Positions 22,725-32,540 of a DNA stretch of 64,000 nucleotides are shown piece by piece. The notes below the pieces were generated by a model. It saw only the letters and a list, made by a program, of their open reading frames with translations. It was not told the DNA's origin and did no database searches. How positions within the stretch are numbered: the first letter of the stretch is position 1; every line of letters starts with the position of its first letter. The DNA is from Phyllostachys edulis (lineage: Eukaryota > Streptophyta > Magnoliopsida > Poales > Poaceae). Position numbers and translations under genes: made by a program. The DNA is taken from NCBI GenBank assembly GCA_036346405.1, contig CM070561.1:28986215-29050214 (forward strand), read 5' to 3'.

Positions 22725-24549
22725 TAGCTAACGAACGGAGCGGATTACCGGCATCCTGATCAAACAAAGTGCAGTGTAATCAAAGGTTCGCAAGATGAGG
22801 GAGAATAAGCATAAGTTAAGTGGGTCAGTAGGTATCATCAACACATGCTAAATTTAACTTATCTAAACTAAAAATATGCATGTTTTTAACTTTAGGGGCA
22901 GCACACATGAATTTTAACATACGAGTTAAATATTGCATGGTGCACATGCCCGTTGCTCAATATTACAAAAGATGGCAAATAAAGCATCATAAGTAGCATA
23001 TTACAACTAGGTTACAGTAATATCATACATTAGTTCATCCTACAAAATGTCCAAAAGTGCTCATGCTAAGTCTTATAAGTGAGCTCTAGACTATCTGCTG
23101 TAGTCTAGACGTCGAAGTCGTGCTGGGCGGTTCCTGAGGACTCTGGGACAGCGGAGGGTGGAGTACCGCGGTACTCGGCCTCCTCATTCCCAACGTGAGG
23201 GTGGCGGTGTCACTGCACCATCCGCGAAGACTCCTCCGTCCCCGAGCAAATGGTCATATCACTCGACGGCGGTGACCAATCGCCGACATGCGGGGATGTC
23301 GGGCATGGGACTGAAGGTGGATGATGGGCACCGGTAGATCCTCGACAGGTGCTAGTATGGAATCCTCACCATAAAATAGCTCCCATGAGAAGAACCCTTG
23401 GGCTACCATCGGCGCGATACTATCCTCTGGAGTGGAGATCCTCTGGCGGACCTTCAGCAGCTCGTGGGTCACCCGACCGAGATATCCGTCGAGCGACCTC
23501 ACAAGGCCGGCTAGGTGCAAGTGGGGAGTGAGGAACTGCCTCCCCTCTACCCGGTAGGTGTGCTCCTCCTAGTCCACGGTCCATGCTGGGAAGTGGAAGA
23601 ATGGATCCTCTAGCTCTGGCAACACGTGCCGCAGGCGCACAATAGCGACATAAGCCGCATCGTATAGTGACATCCGAACCGTTGAGCCCCTCCCGTAGTA
23701 ACGGAAGGCGGGGTCTCCAAATTGATGTCCCTGGATGAGTGCCTGGGTGAGGCGCTTAGTGGACGCCACCTTTGGAGGTCTTGTTGTAGGCAGAGTATCT
23801 TGGGGTGTATCGGCCACCCAGATCTTCTGACATCACCCACAAGGTGTGCTGTAGCGTACCTTCCACGAAGGCACTAGTGAGGTACTGGGGTTCCCAAGAG
23901 GTGGCCATCTACATGTTTAAGAAAAAGGAAGTCAGTGATTATGTAATAAGAGACATGGATAAGAAATGACATTAGACAGGAAAAGAATTTCAGCACAAGT
24001 TTTACACATTCTTTAGTTTATTTAGCTAATCCCTAAGGCTCAATTTTAGGTTATATTACCCCTTGGTCTTTATATATAAGTAGACCTTTATAATATCACT
24101 CAATTAAACTCCAAATAAAGGTAAGAGGGGTTTAAATAATAGTACATCACAATATTTTCAACAAGGTACTACATTGTGAAATTTTGGGAAAAGATGTATC
24201 TAGAGGGGCATCCTTAATAGTTAGAAGAGAAACTTCCAAAAGGACTTTGTGTGGGATGTTTTTAGGACTTTCATAAATCATTTTGGATCTATTTTAAGGT
24301 GCTAAAAGTGATTAAAAACTTTTATATTCAGAGAGCACCCCATCTCTTAAAACTAGAGTTCTTTTGAATGAGATGAGAAGAGATAACCAAAAGAATGATT
24401 TTGGGTAAGAGGAGAATGCTTAAGAGAGATAAGCTTAGAAAAACTCATAAACTTTTAGAACCATCCCTATTATTAGATTAAGTTTTATTTTAAATTCTAC
24501 ATCATAATCTAACAGCCATTCTATCCAAGGCTTGTCCTACAGTCAGTAT
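22725..24549 (-). mobile_element. Long leader of element A
   Basis: 1.8 kb between primer-binding site and gag. 23254-23908 holds the leader ORF listed separately. 22725-23250 and 23910-24549 are AT-rich and show no coding signal. Confidence 0.65.
23254..23908 (-). pseudogene. Extra ORF in the leader of element A, disrupted
   Basis: On the minus strand an ATG at 23908 opens MATSWEPQYLTSAFVEGTLQ. After a frameshift near 23820 the frame continues with TKRLTQALIQGHQFGDPAFR, YYGRGSTVRMSLYDAAYVAI and ELEDPFFHFP, a stop at 23569, then LAGLVRSLDGYLGRVTHELL. GC content is higher than in the flanks. It lies between the primer-binding site and gag, and is not a known retroviral enzyme. Element C has an ORF at the same place. 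Function unknown; a family of leader proteins peculiar to these elements is likely. Confidence 0.6.
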
Positions 24550-24562
24550 GGCTCTGATACCA
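24550..24562 (-). other. Primer-binding site of element A
   Basis: The complement reads TGGTATCAGAGCC, followed by ATACTG, five bases from the LTR end at 24568. Initiator tRNA-Met type. Confidence 0.9.
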
Positions 24563-24567
24563 AGTGT

Positions 24568-27500
24568 TGTCGGACCCCTGAGCGTGGAATACCTGAAGAC
24601 CCTTTGTGTGTACCATACTAGTCCCATGATAAGTGGCTAGTACGCACATTCACAACATTTGGCATTCACATACAAAAGTAAGCAAAAGGGTACTTAACTT
24701 AAGCGGTAAAGTTATTACATCAACGGCCGACCGGCCAAATAAAAGCAGTCATCATCAGTGTAAAAGTAGCAGCAGAAAAAGTAATAAAAGTAGCATAATT
24801 CCAGCATCATGCCCATCCAATCCCTCAGGAAACCGACAAGAAACAAGGTCTAGATAGACCCGTTACCGAACCATCTGGTTCCGAGTGTGAAGAACGTATC
24901 GTCAAGCGTGGGCTCATCTTCGAACTCAGAACAACAATATAAGCAAGATTGAGTACAATGCGTACTCTACAAGACTTGTAGTGTATCACAAAATTTATAT
25001 TAAATGCAAGGCTATCAAAGGATGAGGCTGTACTCTACAAGTTATTTTGCTTAAAGCCATTTTTATTTGCAATATTCATAAGTAGTAATTTGCAATGGAA
25101 TTTGAAAGAGCAATTAAATAGGAACATGACAGTAAGTAAAGAACTAAACGAATAATAACAACAACTGGTAACCCTTCTCGGTTACGAGCACAAAAGAAAT
25201 AGATCAACAACTCGCAACCCTTCTCGGTTATGAGCACAAAAGAAATAGATCAACCACTTGCAACCCTTCTCGATTACGAGCAAAAAAAGAATAAAGACAA
25301 CAACTCGCAACCCTTCTCGGTTATGAGCACAAAAGAAATAGATCAACAACTTGCAACCCTTCTTGATTATGAGCAAAAAAAGAATAAAGACAACAACTTG
25401 CAACCCTCCTCGGTTGCGAGCCACATTTCATGTTCAACCATAACATGGCAGTTAACTCAAATAAAAACCCACAAGTCATTACCCATGTTTTTCCAATAAA
25501 ACAGTTTTTGAAAAATCAAAGCTAAACACATATCGTCCGCACTAAGCACACTCATGACCGCGATCATGGCTATTTAAATAGATTTACACTCTGCAGAGGT
25601 GTACAACTTTACCCATAGTACACAAATTCTCTAGTTTATTTGGCATCCGTCGATACCACCGCGCACTACCGTAGGTAAGCAGTCTAGAGCACGCGTCGAA
25701 ACCTTTACACCATCTAGTCCTAACCTTGCACTAGCCCAACGAATGTTGTTCCTAACCTCACCCGGGGACGCCACCGTCTCGGTGAGATATTCGCAGTTGT
25801 GTTGGCAAGCTTTGTGCCCAACACCTTGGTGAAGGGAGCCCCTTCGGACATGCTAGTACATTCAGCCTTGCCCGCACTCTGACCTACCTACTTGCAAGGC
25901 TAGTTTTCAATGACTTATTAGCTAAGGTCGTTCCATACCAGCACATATGGTTGTATGTTAGGTCTTAGATTGGAGTTGCTGGTATGCAGTCCTTAATTGA
26001 CCTTGGGCGAGAATCTTCCCGTATCTACTAGTGAGGTACACCCCTCACTCTTTTCAAAATATAATATAACTCACCCGCGTCCAAAACTATGTTTTTTATT
26101 TTTATTTTTATACAAAATAACAGAGGTATACCCTTCTAGACATTTTTCAAAATCTCCCAAATTCACAATTAGCATATTATCCTTTTATAAATTTTTCAGA
26201 AAATCTATCGCTCTAGTAAGCAATTGTGCGATAATCGCACTCAAAAACTCCCAAATGTCATCATATATTGCCTAACCCACAAACTAATAGCTACAACAGT
26301 AAGGGGTCAATATTCTAAAGAGATATATGCAGCAAATAGGATTTACAACTACCGACTTCCCAAATATAGCATTTTCATACAAAACATACGCGCGTGCATA
26401 ATAGATTTATCAAAACAAAGTACAATAAGTAAAATAATGGGATCAACATGATGAAAGAAGGTGCTTGCCTTGTTCTTTCTGTTCTGAATATATGGATGGT
26501 TGGTCGTCGAAATAATCACTCGAGCAATCAACGAGCTAGAAATGAATTAAATAACTAATTCAAAAAAATTCAAATATTTTTTTACATATTCTGGAAATGA
26601 ATTAAATAACACCAATAAATTCAACAGTGACCAAATTCAAATATTTTTTTTACATATGCACTTGAGTGGTGGGACCCGCATGTTAGTGACTCATTTAAAA
26701 GAACATTTTAAATTAGATTTTCTTTAAACTTTTGGTTCGGTCCCACATGTCAATCTAACAGAATGACAATTAAACCAGACTAATCATTGCTTTGTCCTAA
26801 ATGACTGAGATTTGGTCTTAATGGTGTTGCTATAGTGGTTGTCCCATTCGGACGGCGATGGTGGCACAGTGGTCGAAATGGAGCTTTAGCGCTCTGGGTG
26901 TTTAAGTTCAATGGAAGAGGAGAAAAGGAAGGGGAATGACGGAGTAGTGAGGAAAGGGAGAAAGGAAGCTCGATTGGCTTTTTATAGGTAGAGGGTGGAG
27001 GAATTGCGAGAGAGAGGCAAATTCCTGCGAGCAAAGGTGGTGATGCGCTCGGAGGTGGCGATGGGACTCCGGGTAGTGTTGGCGAAGAACAGGGCAGGGT
27101 ATGGGTGCGGTGAGATGACGGGGACGATTGGGCGGCGAAAAACTAGGGACGGTCTTGGCAAAACCGTATGCCAGAAGCGAGGCGCCGTGTTGTGCAGTGC
27201 TTGGCGAGGCCAGTGCGGCGATGGAATGAAGCTCCTGGCCGTGGGACCCACTATCAGCGAGAGGGAGAGGAGGGATTAGGTCAGGATTTTTTTATTTAAA
27301 GCTGATTTATTTGCTAAATTTTTATACTGATCAAACTAAGTCCAAATTTTATAAAAAATTTGTGAGGACTCTTGACCTAGTGTAGTTTCTCTGGTAAATT
27401 TCTCGGGAATTTATCTCTTTTGTGATTTTCTCAAAAATTCATATAATTTTATGTTCTTATGCATTTGCATTTATTATTTTTAGCAAAGTCTCACATAAGT

Positions 27501-27734
27501 TGTTTAGTAAATTTTTCCTGGGAAATTATGCCCAGAATAATTCTCTCATCTAATATTTTTTTCTTTGCTTTATCTAGTGTTTTTAAGTGCGTATTTGTTT
27601 GTATTTCATTATTTGTTTTTAAACCAACATTCAAATTTCAAACATGGGTAGATTTTCATATGCAACATAATCAAAATATTTTTCCAATGCATTTCTATTA
27701 TGTATTCCCAAATCATGGATTTTGCGATGCTACA
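24568..27734 (-). repeat. 5' LTR of element A (3,167 bp)
   Basis: Bounded by TGTCGGACCC (24568) beside the primer-binding site and by GATGCTACA (27734) beside the TSD. A TATA box (TATAAAAA on the minus strand, 26979-26986) marks the likely promoter, so U3 is at the high-coordinate end. Blocks shared with the LTRs of elements B and C and with 51190-53539 show a common family plan. No host gene inside. Confidence 0.88.
25157..25421. repeat. 46-47 bp minisatellite, six copies, in the element A 5' LTR
   Basis: Six units, the last one partial, of the type CAACAACTCGCAACCCTTCT followed by CGGTTATGAGCA and an A-rich tail. Units alternate between tails AAAGAAATAGAT and AAAAAGAATAAAGA. Three units are found at the same place in LTR-a. 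Confidence 0.88.
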
Positions 27735-28049
27735 CTTTTCTCCATTTCTTTTTTTTCCCAATTGGTTTTTTGAAGGAGTTTTTAATGAGACGTTTGCATA
27801 TCGTTGTCTATTGCTCAATGGGAAGTGTTATGAAACCTAATTATGGGCAAAAGACTAAACCGTACCTAGAGGGCTTTCACCACCTATAGGTCATAAATAT
27901 GAGGATTCACATATACAAGATGACAGATGAATAAAGATATTGGATCTCCTCTGTATATTTTCTCTCTTCTCTTCGGTGTTCATCCTATGTGATTAGATTG
28001 GTTATTTAATCTCCATATGTGTAATGTCCATCGCCATTTTTCTTGTGAT
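27735..28049 (+). repeat. TSD of element A and right piece of the split copia LTR
   Basis: 27735-27739 is the second CTTTT. The copia LTR then resumes (CCAATTGGTTTTTTGAAGGA, GTTTTTAATGAGACG, later CTCTTCTCTTCGGTGTTCAT). These blocks are the expected continuation of 11189-11369. The LTR end is not certain, probably close to 28049, where a LINE interrupts. Confidence 0.7.
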
Positions 28050-29178
28050 ATCTTTTTTCCCTGAGGGTGTGTGTGTCGCCCAACCCACCTTGGCGGTCTA
28101 GGCATTCTCAGTCACCGCAATTTTTCTCGGCAATCAGACTGTGCTGGCTCTAGCAAAAATGGAAGAATCCTTCCAAACCCTGGATCGGTATGGAGATCCC
28201 TTGCCACGACTCGGATCGGAATCTTTTTGCGGCGGCAATAAGGATCTCCCTCGGGGACCGAAAAACAGCCAAATTCTGGCTTTCGGCTTGGTTATTTGGA
28301 GAGGCCCCAAAGACACCGCCCCCTTGATTTTTGCATCCTCTTTTCGCAAACACCAGACTGTTTTTGCGGCCTTACAGAATGGAAGGTGGGTGCAGGACAT
28401 CAACCTCACGATAGGTTTCTCAGTGCTGCACATTAACCAATTCGTTCGACTGTGGACTAAAATCAATCAAATCCACCTGACTCAAGGCACCTCGGACGAG
28501 ATCCGTTGGAAACAAACTCAGAATGGAACCTACTCCTCCAAGTCAACCTATGCTCTCCATTTCTTGGGCTCTATAGCGACCAACTTTAAACCGCTAATTT
28601 AGCAAACCCAAGCCCCTCCGAAGGGAAAACTCTTCGCTTGGTTAGCAATCCAAAACAGACTCTGGACCTCAGACAAGCTCGAAGCAAGGGGGTGGCCAAA
28701 CCATTGCCTCTGTCCTCTTTGCAAACACACGCCGGAATCAGCCTTGCACCTCCTCGCACAATGTCGCTTCTCCAGTCGTATCTGGATGCTTATGGCAGAC
28801 TGGATGGCCTTCAACCCTCCACCTAGCCCCCCTGCACGAACATCCTTGATTGGTGGTCCAACGTGGCAAAGGCATCAGGTTCCCTTAGGAAGACCAGGAC
28901 GACGACCATGATTCTAATCTCATGGGAGCTTTGGAAGAAGCGCAATGCGAGAATTTTCAACAATAGAGCAACTACGCCTCTAGATCTCCTCGCTAAGATC
29001 AAAAAGGAGGGGAGAGCTTGGTTCTTAGCGGGGGCCGTTTCTTTAGAGTGTTTTATTTCTTTGTAATTAGGACTTTCTGTATTTAACTCTGGCTCCATGC
29101 GGACTCGCACCGCCTCTTCTCTATTAATTTAACAGGCAATCCTCTGCCGGTTTTAAAAAAAATCTTTTTTCCCTGAGG
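28050..29178 (+). mobile_element. 5'-truncated LINE (L1 type) with 17-bp TSD
   Basis: The 17 bp ATCTTTTTTCCCTGAGG occur at 28050-28066 and 29162-29178. The body (28067-29161) ends in a short A-run after CTCTGCCGGTTTT. The plus strand encodes the C-terminal end of a LINE polyprotein, with the zf-RVT region: SDEIRWKQTQNGTYSSKSTY, LFAWLAIQNRLWTSDKLEAR, then a cysteine/histidine cluster (CLCPLCKHTPESALHLLAQC) and SWELWKKRNARIF. A stop at 28600 and a shift near 28850 disable it. Reverse transcriptase and endonuclease are missing. Confidence 0.88.
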
Positions 29179-29337
29179 TGACGTGTCCTCGGTGCTTGCC
29201 CGGTCACCCAAAATCGAATTCTCTCCCCCTGAGCCGCTGATTCACGGGAGGGGGGGAATGGACGGAGATAGAAGAGCCTCCGCCTAGAATTTTTTTTTTC
29301 CGGTCATCCTAACGGCGCAGGCTGCAGCAGCCGCTGC

Positions 29338-29592
29338 CTACATATAGCCTCGCGCTCACCACGAGTGGCGCTCCACGCCCGAGGCAAATCTGCTGCGCCA
29401 GTAGGCACCACCACACTTAGTACCGCGAAAACAACAGCGACCGCGTCCATGGCTCGAGCCGCCGGCGCTGCGCCGGTGCTGCTCGTCCTGCTGCTCCTCG
29501 TCGCCGGCGACGGCGCCGCGGCACAACTGCGTCGCGGCGGGGGACGGAAGCTGGGGTCCCACTCCCACGACGAGGCCCGGTATTCCGCAACG
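29338..29592 (+). CDS. Possible orphan first exon encoding a signal peptide
   Basis: A GC-rich stretch with a TATA-like ACATATAG at 29340-29347. An ATG at 29449 (context GCGTCCATGGC, good for plants) starts 48 codons: a classical signal peptide (basic start, then PVLLVLLLLVAG) with a likely cleavage after GDGAAA, then QLRRGGGRKLGSHSHDEARY. A donor-like CG|GTAATACGG stands at 29593. No following exon was found up to 32 kb, where retroelement and MITE sequence intervenes. It may be a truncated gene, an exon with a far downstream partner, or a decayed fragment. I do not recognise the family. Confidence 0.45.
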
Positions 29593-30289
29593 GTAATACG
29601 GCTATCTCCTTACCTACCAAGCTAGCTGTTGTATACATGTGGCCATATCAAAATTGTCGATTTGGTATTCGGTTTGTCAACTTGTTTAAGCTATTATACG
29701 ATCCATGTTTACATCATGCGTGATAGGATAATGCTAGAACTTAGGACTCCACGTCAGGTAAGTGAACTAGTGAAGTCTTGTCTTTTCTTTTCTTTTCTTT
29801 TTATTTCTCTACTCTTTCTTTCCTTTTTTTTGGGAAGTGAAGCATTCGCTGGTGCATAGAGTGGTAGATTTAGGATCCGGATTTTCTGTATTCACTGCAA
29901 GAACGATGTTTGCAACAGTCCACAGTAATACTGTTGCAAATACTACCGTAGCAACCGAACATATGTGGTAGCAAAAAAACCACCGTAGCAAACACTGTAG
30001 ATATCTGCGTTGAATTCTCAATCCAGATTTACGACGACCATGTGTGTGACTAGGACCCGAAAGCTCTGGGCACAGTGCAGTAGTGGAATTTTTGGCCCGT
30101 TCCCTTGCTGGCCTGTATGCTGTAGTTAGTATGGGCTACCGTCGAAGGCCACTTCGCTTCACTACCCTACGGTCTGGCGTACCAACTGATCCGAATATTA
30201 TCGGAGTTTTTTTTAGCGACGATATACTATAGATTGGTCTGATTAGATTAAAGCTGAAATATCAGGTGACGGTAGAATTTGCACTGAAT
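29593..30289. other. Non-coding stretch after the orphan exon
   Basis: Would be intron if the exon at 29449-29592 is real. It has pyrimidine-rich runs (29780-29830) and a small cluster of GTAGCAA/TTGCAAC words at 29905-30000 suggesting a hairpin-forming repeat. No coding signal. Confidence 0.5.
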
Positions 30290-32205
30290 TGTCACGTTCC
30301 CAGCGTCGAGCCAAGGAATCAATGCATTTCACAGGGAATTTGGGGTAGGAAGAATGAAGTTGAGAAGAACTGGAGAGAGAGAGTTGGGTAATGTTCATCA
30401 TATTTCTTTGATGCCTCAACCTGGAACAGCCGAGTCACATTTACAGGCCTTCCGGCCGAATCCTGTAGCTAATACGACAAAGTACTTAACACTCGACAGA
30501 TGAAACCCGGCCCAATTCCAATACCAGCCCAACTGACCCCTGAGACTAAATGTCCAAATACGCCTTCTTCACTTCAATGTGCCTCCTCATTAGAATGGCG
30601 CAAGCCTGTTGTCACGGTGCTGTGACATTCCCCTTCGCTTGAGGACAGCTTGCCCCCAAGCTGGTGCTGCCGGAAAGCGTTGGCGGAGATCTTGGAGATT
30701 CTCCTAAGTTGACCATTGGGGCGGCAAATGTGACCACAGGACCAAGCCTTGCGGAATGATTTTATGCCCAATTCGATGAAGTCTGGTGGTAACTATGGCC
30801 ATAGGGCAGATCAAAATATTAGAGTAAATAAGATTGAGGGAACGATCATCACTCACAGTCTCGGATGATTTGATAGTTTTTTTTCAATTGTGAGATAAGT
30901 TTATATGCCATTTTGCCCACTTTCTGAATAATCTTGTAAGGCCCGAAGTATTTGAAACATAGTTTCTGATTTGATCTACATGCTACAGACAATCGAACAT
31001 AAGGCTGGAGCTTGAGATAAACCAAGTCTCCGACTTGAAATTCCCTAACAGACCTCTTCTTGTCGGCTTGATCGTTCATTTTCTGTTGGGCACGAAGCAG
31101 ATGCTGCCGAATTAAGTTAGACATCACAGCTCTATTCTGCAACCATTCTTCCAATTCCGGAACCACACTATGGTCTCCACTGAGATGCCAACATGGTGCG
31201 GTGGATGACCATAGAGTACTTCAAAAGGTGTTTTCCATAATGCTGAATGATACATAGTATTATACCAAAATTCAGCTTAAGCCAACCATTGATACCATTT
31301 GGTGGGACATGCTTACACCATGCACCGCAGATAGGTTTCTAAGCATTGATTCAATCGCTCTGTCTGGCCATCCGTTTGTGGATGATAGGCCGAACTCATG
31401 TTCAACTTTGTATTAGTGAGTTTGAATAGTTCTTGCCGCAACACACTAGTAAACACTTTATCCCTATCTGAAATAATAACTTGTGGCAATCCATGCAATT
31501 TGTAGATATGAGTGATGAACAATTATGCAACAGTCAATGCAGTAAATCGATGGGATAAGGAAATAAAGTGACCATACTTGGAGAACTTGTCAACTACCAC
31601 AAGAATAGTGTCAAAACTTCTGGACTTTGGTAGACCTTCAATGAAATCCAAACTGATGATGTTCCAAGCTTGTGTAAGCACTGGTAAGAGTTGTAATAAA
31701 CCTGGTGATTTAGTATGCTCCGACTAGGCTTGTTGGCAAACCGTGCAAGCCGACACAAACTGATGAATATCCTTTTTCATACCTGGCCAAGCAAACAATG
31801 CTTTGATCTTGTGATAGGTAGCAGTGATACCACTATGCCCTCCTACTCTACTGTCATGCAATGCCAACATCACAGCCTAATGTGCCTCAGTATGGCGGCC
31901 CAAATAAATGCGACCTTTAAATTTGATAATACCATCTTGAAGAATAAATCCTTCAGAATTTGATCCAGTCAGGGCTAATTTTGCCAACAATGTTTTTGTT
32001 GCATCGTCTTGTTGATAACTCTCTACCACAATTTCCAACCATCTTGGTTTGCTAGGCGTTGAGCCAAGGAATCAATGCATTTCACAGGGAATTTGGGGTA
32101 AGAAGAATGAAGTTGAGAAGAACCGGAGAAAGAAAGAGTTGGGGAATGTTCATCATATTTCTTTGATGCCTCAACCTAGAACAGCCGAGTTACATTTACA
32201 TGGCG
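30290..32205 (-). mobile_element. Reina-type Ty3 remnant, minus strand
   Basis: A short 3' LTR (30290-30627, 338 bp, TGTCACGTT...GTGCTGTGACA), polypurine-like GAAGGGGAA on the minus strand, integrase, then a piece of 5' LTR (32056-32205) matching 30303-30454. Gag, protease and reverse transcriptase are gone. Short LTRs and the integrase style (YHPQTDGQTERLNQCLETYL) fit the Reina group. It separates the orphan exon from the aminopeptidase gene. Confidence 0.75.
30640..32050 (-). pseudogene. Integrase fragment of the Reina-type remnant
   Basis: On the minus strand: zinc finger region (ALHDSRVGGHSGITATYHKI, CTVCQQA), DDE core (LDFIEGLPKS, VIISDRDKVFTSVLRQELFK, AYHPQTDGQTERLNQ) and C-terminal part (DKKRSVREFQVGDLVYLKLQ, FKYFGPYKIIQKVGKMAYKL). 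Stops occur after EAH, QQA and in LTVA. Catalytic D, D and E are visible. Confidence 0.82.
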
Positions 32206-32230
32206 TGTTAGGCGCATCCAACCAAGATTA

Positions 32231-32460
32231 GAGGTCTATTTGGTTTGTTACCAATGTAAACTAAACCTAATTTTGGTAACGCCAATGAAAATTGGCTATT
32301 GTTTGGTTTGTTATCAATATTTGGTAATGACAACAAAAATTTGGTAACACCATCAAAATTCAATGTCATACGAGAACAATCCGAGAATAAAAAATCGCTC
32401 ACCAAAAAAATTAATAATGGTAAGATTTAGCTTTAGTGGCAATCCAAACAATCTCGCCTC
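32231..32460. repeat. MITE-like element just upstream of the aminopeptidase gene
   Basis: The ends form an imperfect inverted repeat: GAGGTCTATTTGGTTTGTTA at 32231 and, on the other strand from 32460, GAGGCGAGATTGTTTGGATT. Inside are repeated TTTGGTAA words and no coding. The TGTTTGG core recalls Tourist/PIF-like termini. No convincing TSD. It lies within about 80 bp of the first coding exon, so it probably overlaps or replaces the promoter. Confidence 0.45.
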
Positions 32461-32540
32461 GTCTCCTCTCCTCGCGCTAAACTAAACCCCTACAAATCAC
32501 GCACGCACATACGCAGGACGCGAATCTCAAAGGAGCCCAT

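Larger units (their letters stand above)
11370..27734 (-). mobile_element. Element A: Tekay-like chromodomain Ty3 retrotransposon, minus strand
   Basis: Read on the minus strand: 5' LTR (27734-24568), primer-binding site (24562-24550), leader with an extra ORF, gag (22724-19575, split by a solo LTR), protease, reverse transcriptase with its core deleted, RNase H, integrase, chromodomain, then a compound 3' LTR region (16631-11370). The integrase end (MSPFEALYGRKCRTP, RQKSYAD, GKLAPRYIGPYQI) and chromodomain place it among chromoviruses of the Tekay/Del kind. Flanked by CTTTT on both sides. All frames carry stops or shifts. Confidence 0.85.

Noticed and set aside
25157..25421. Regular repeats with spacers, considered as a CRISPR-like array
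   Set aside because: Units are contiguous with no unique spacers and lie in a retrotransposon LTR of a plant genome.
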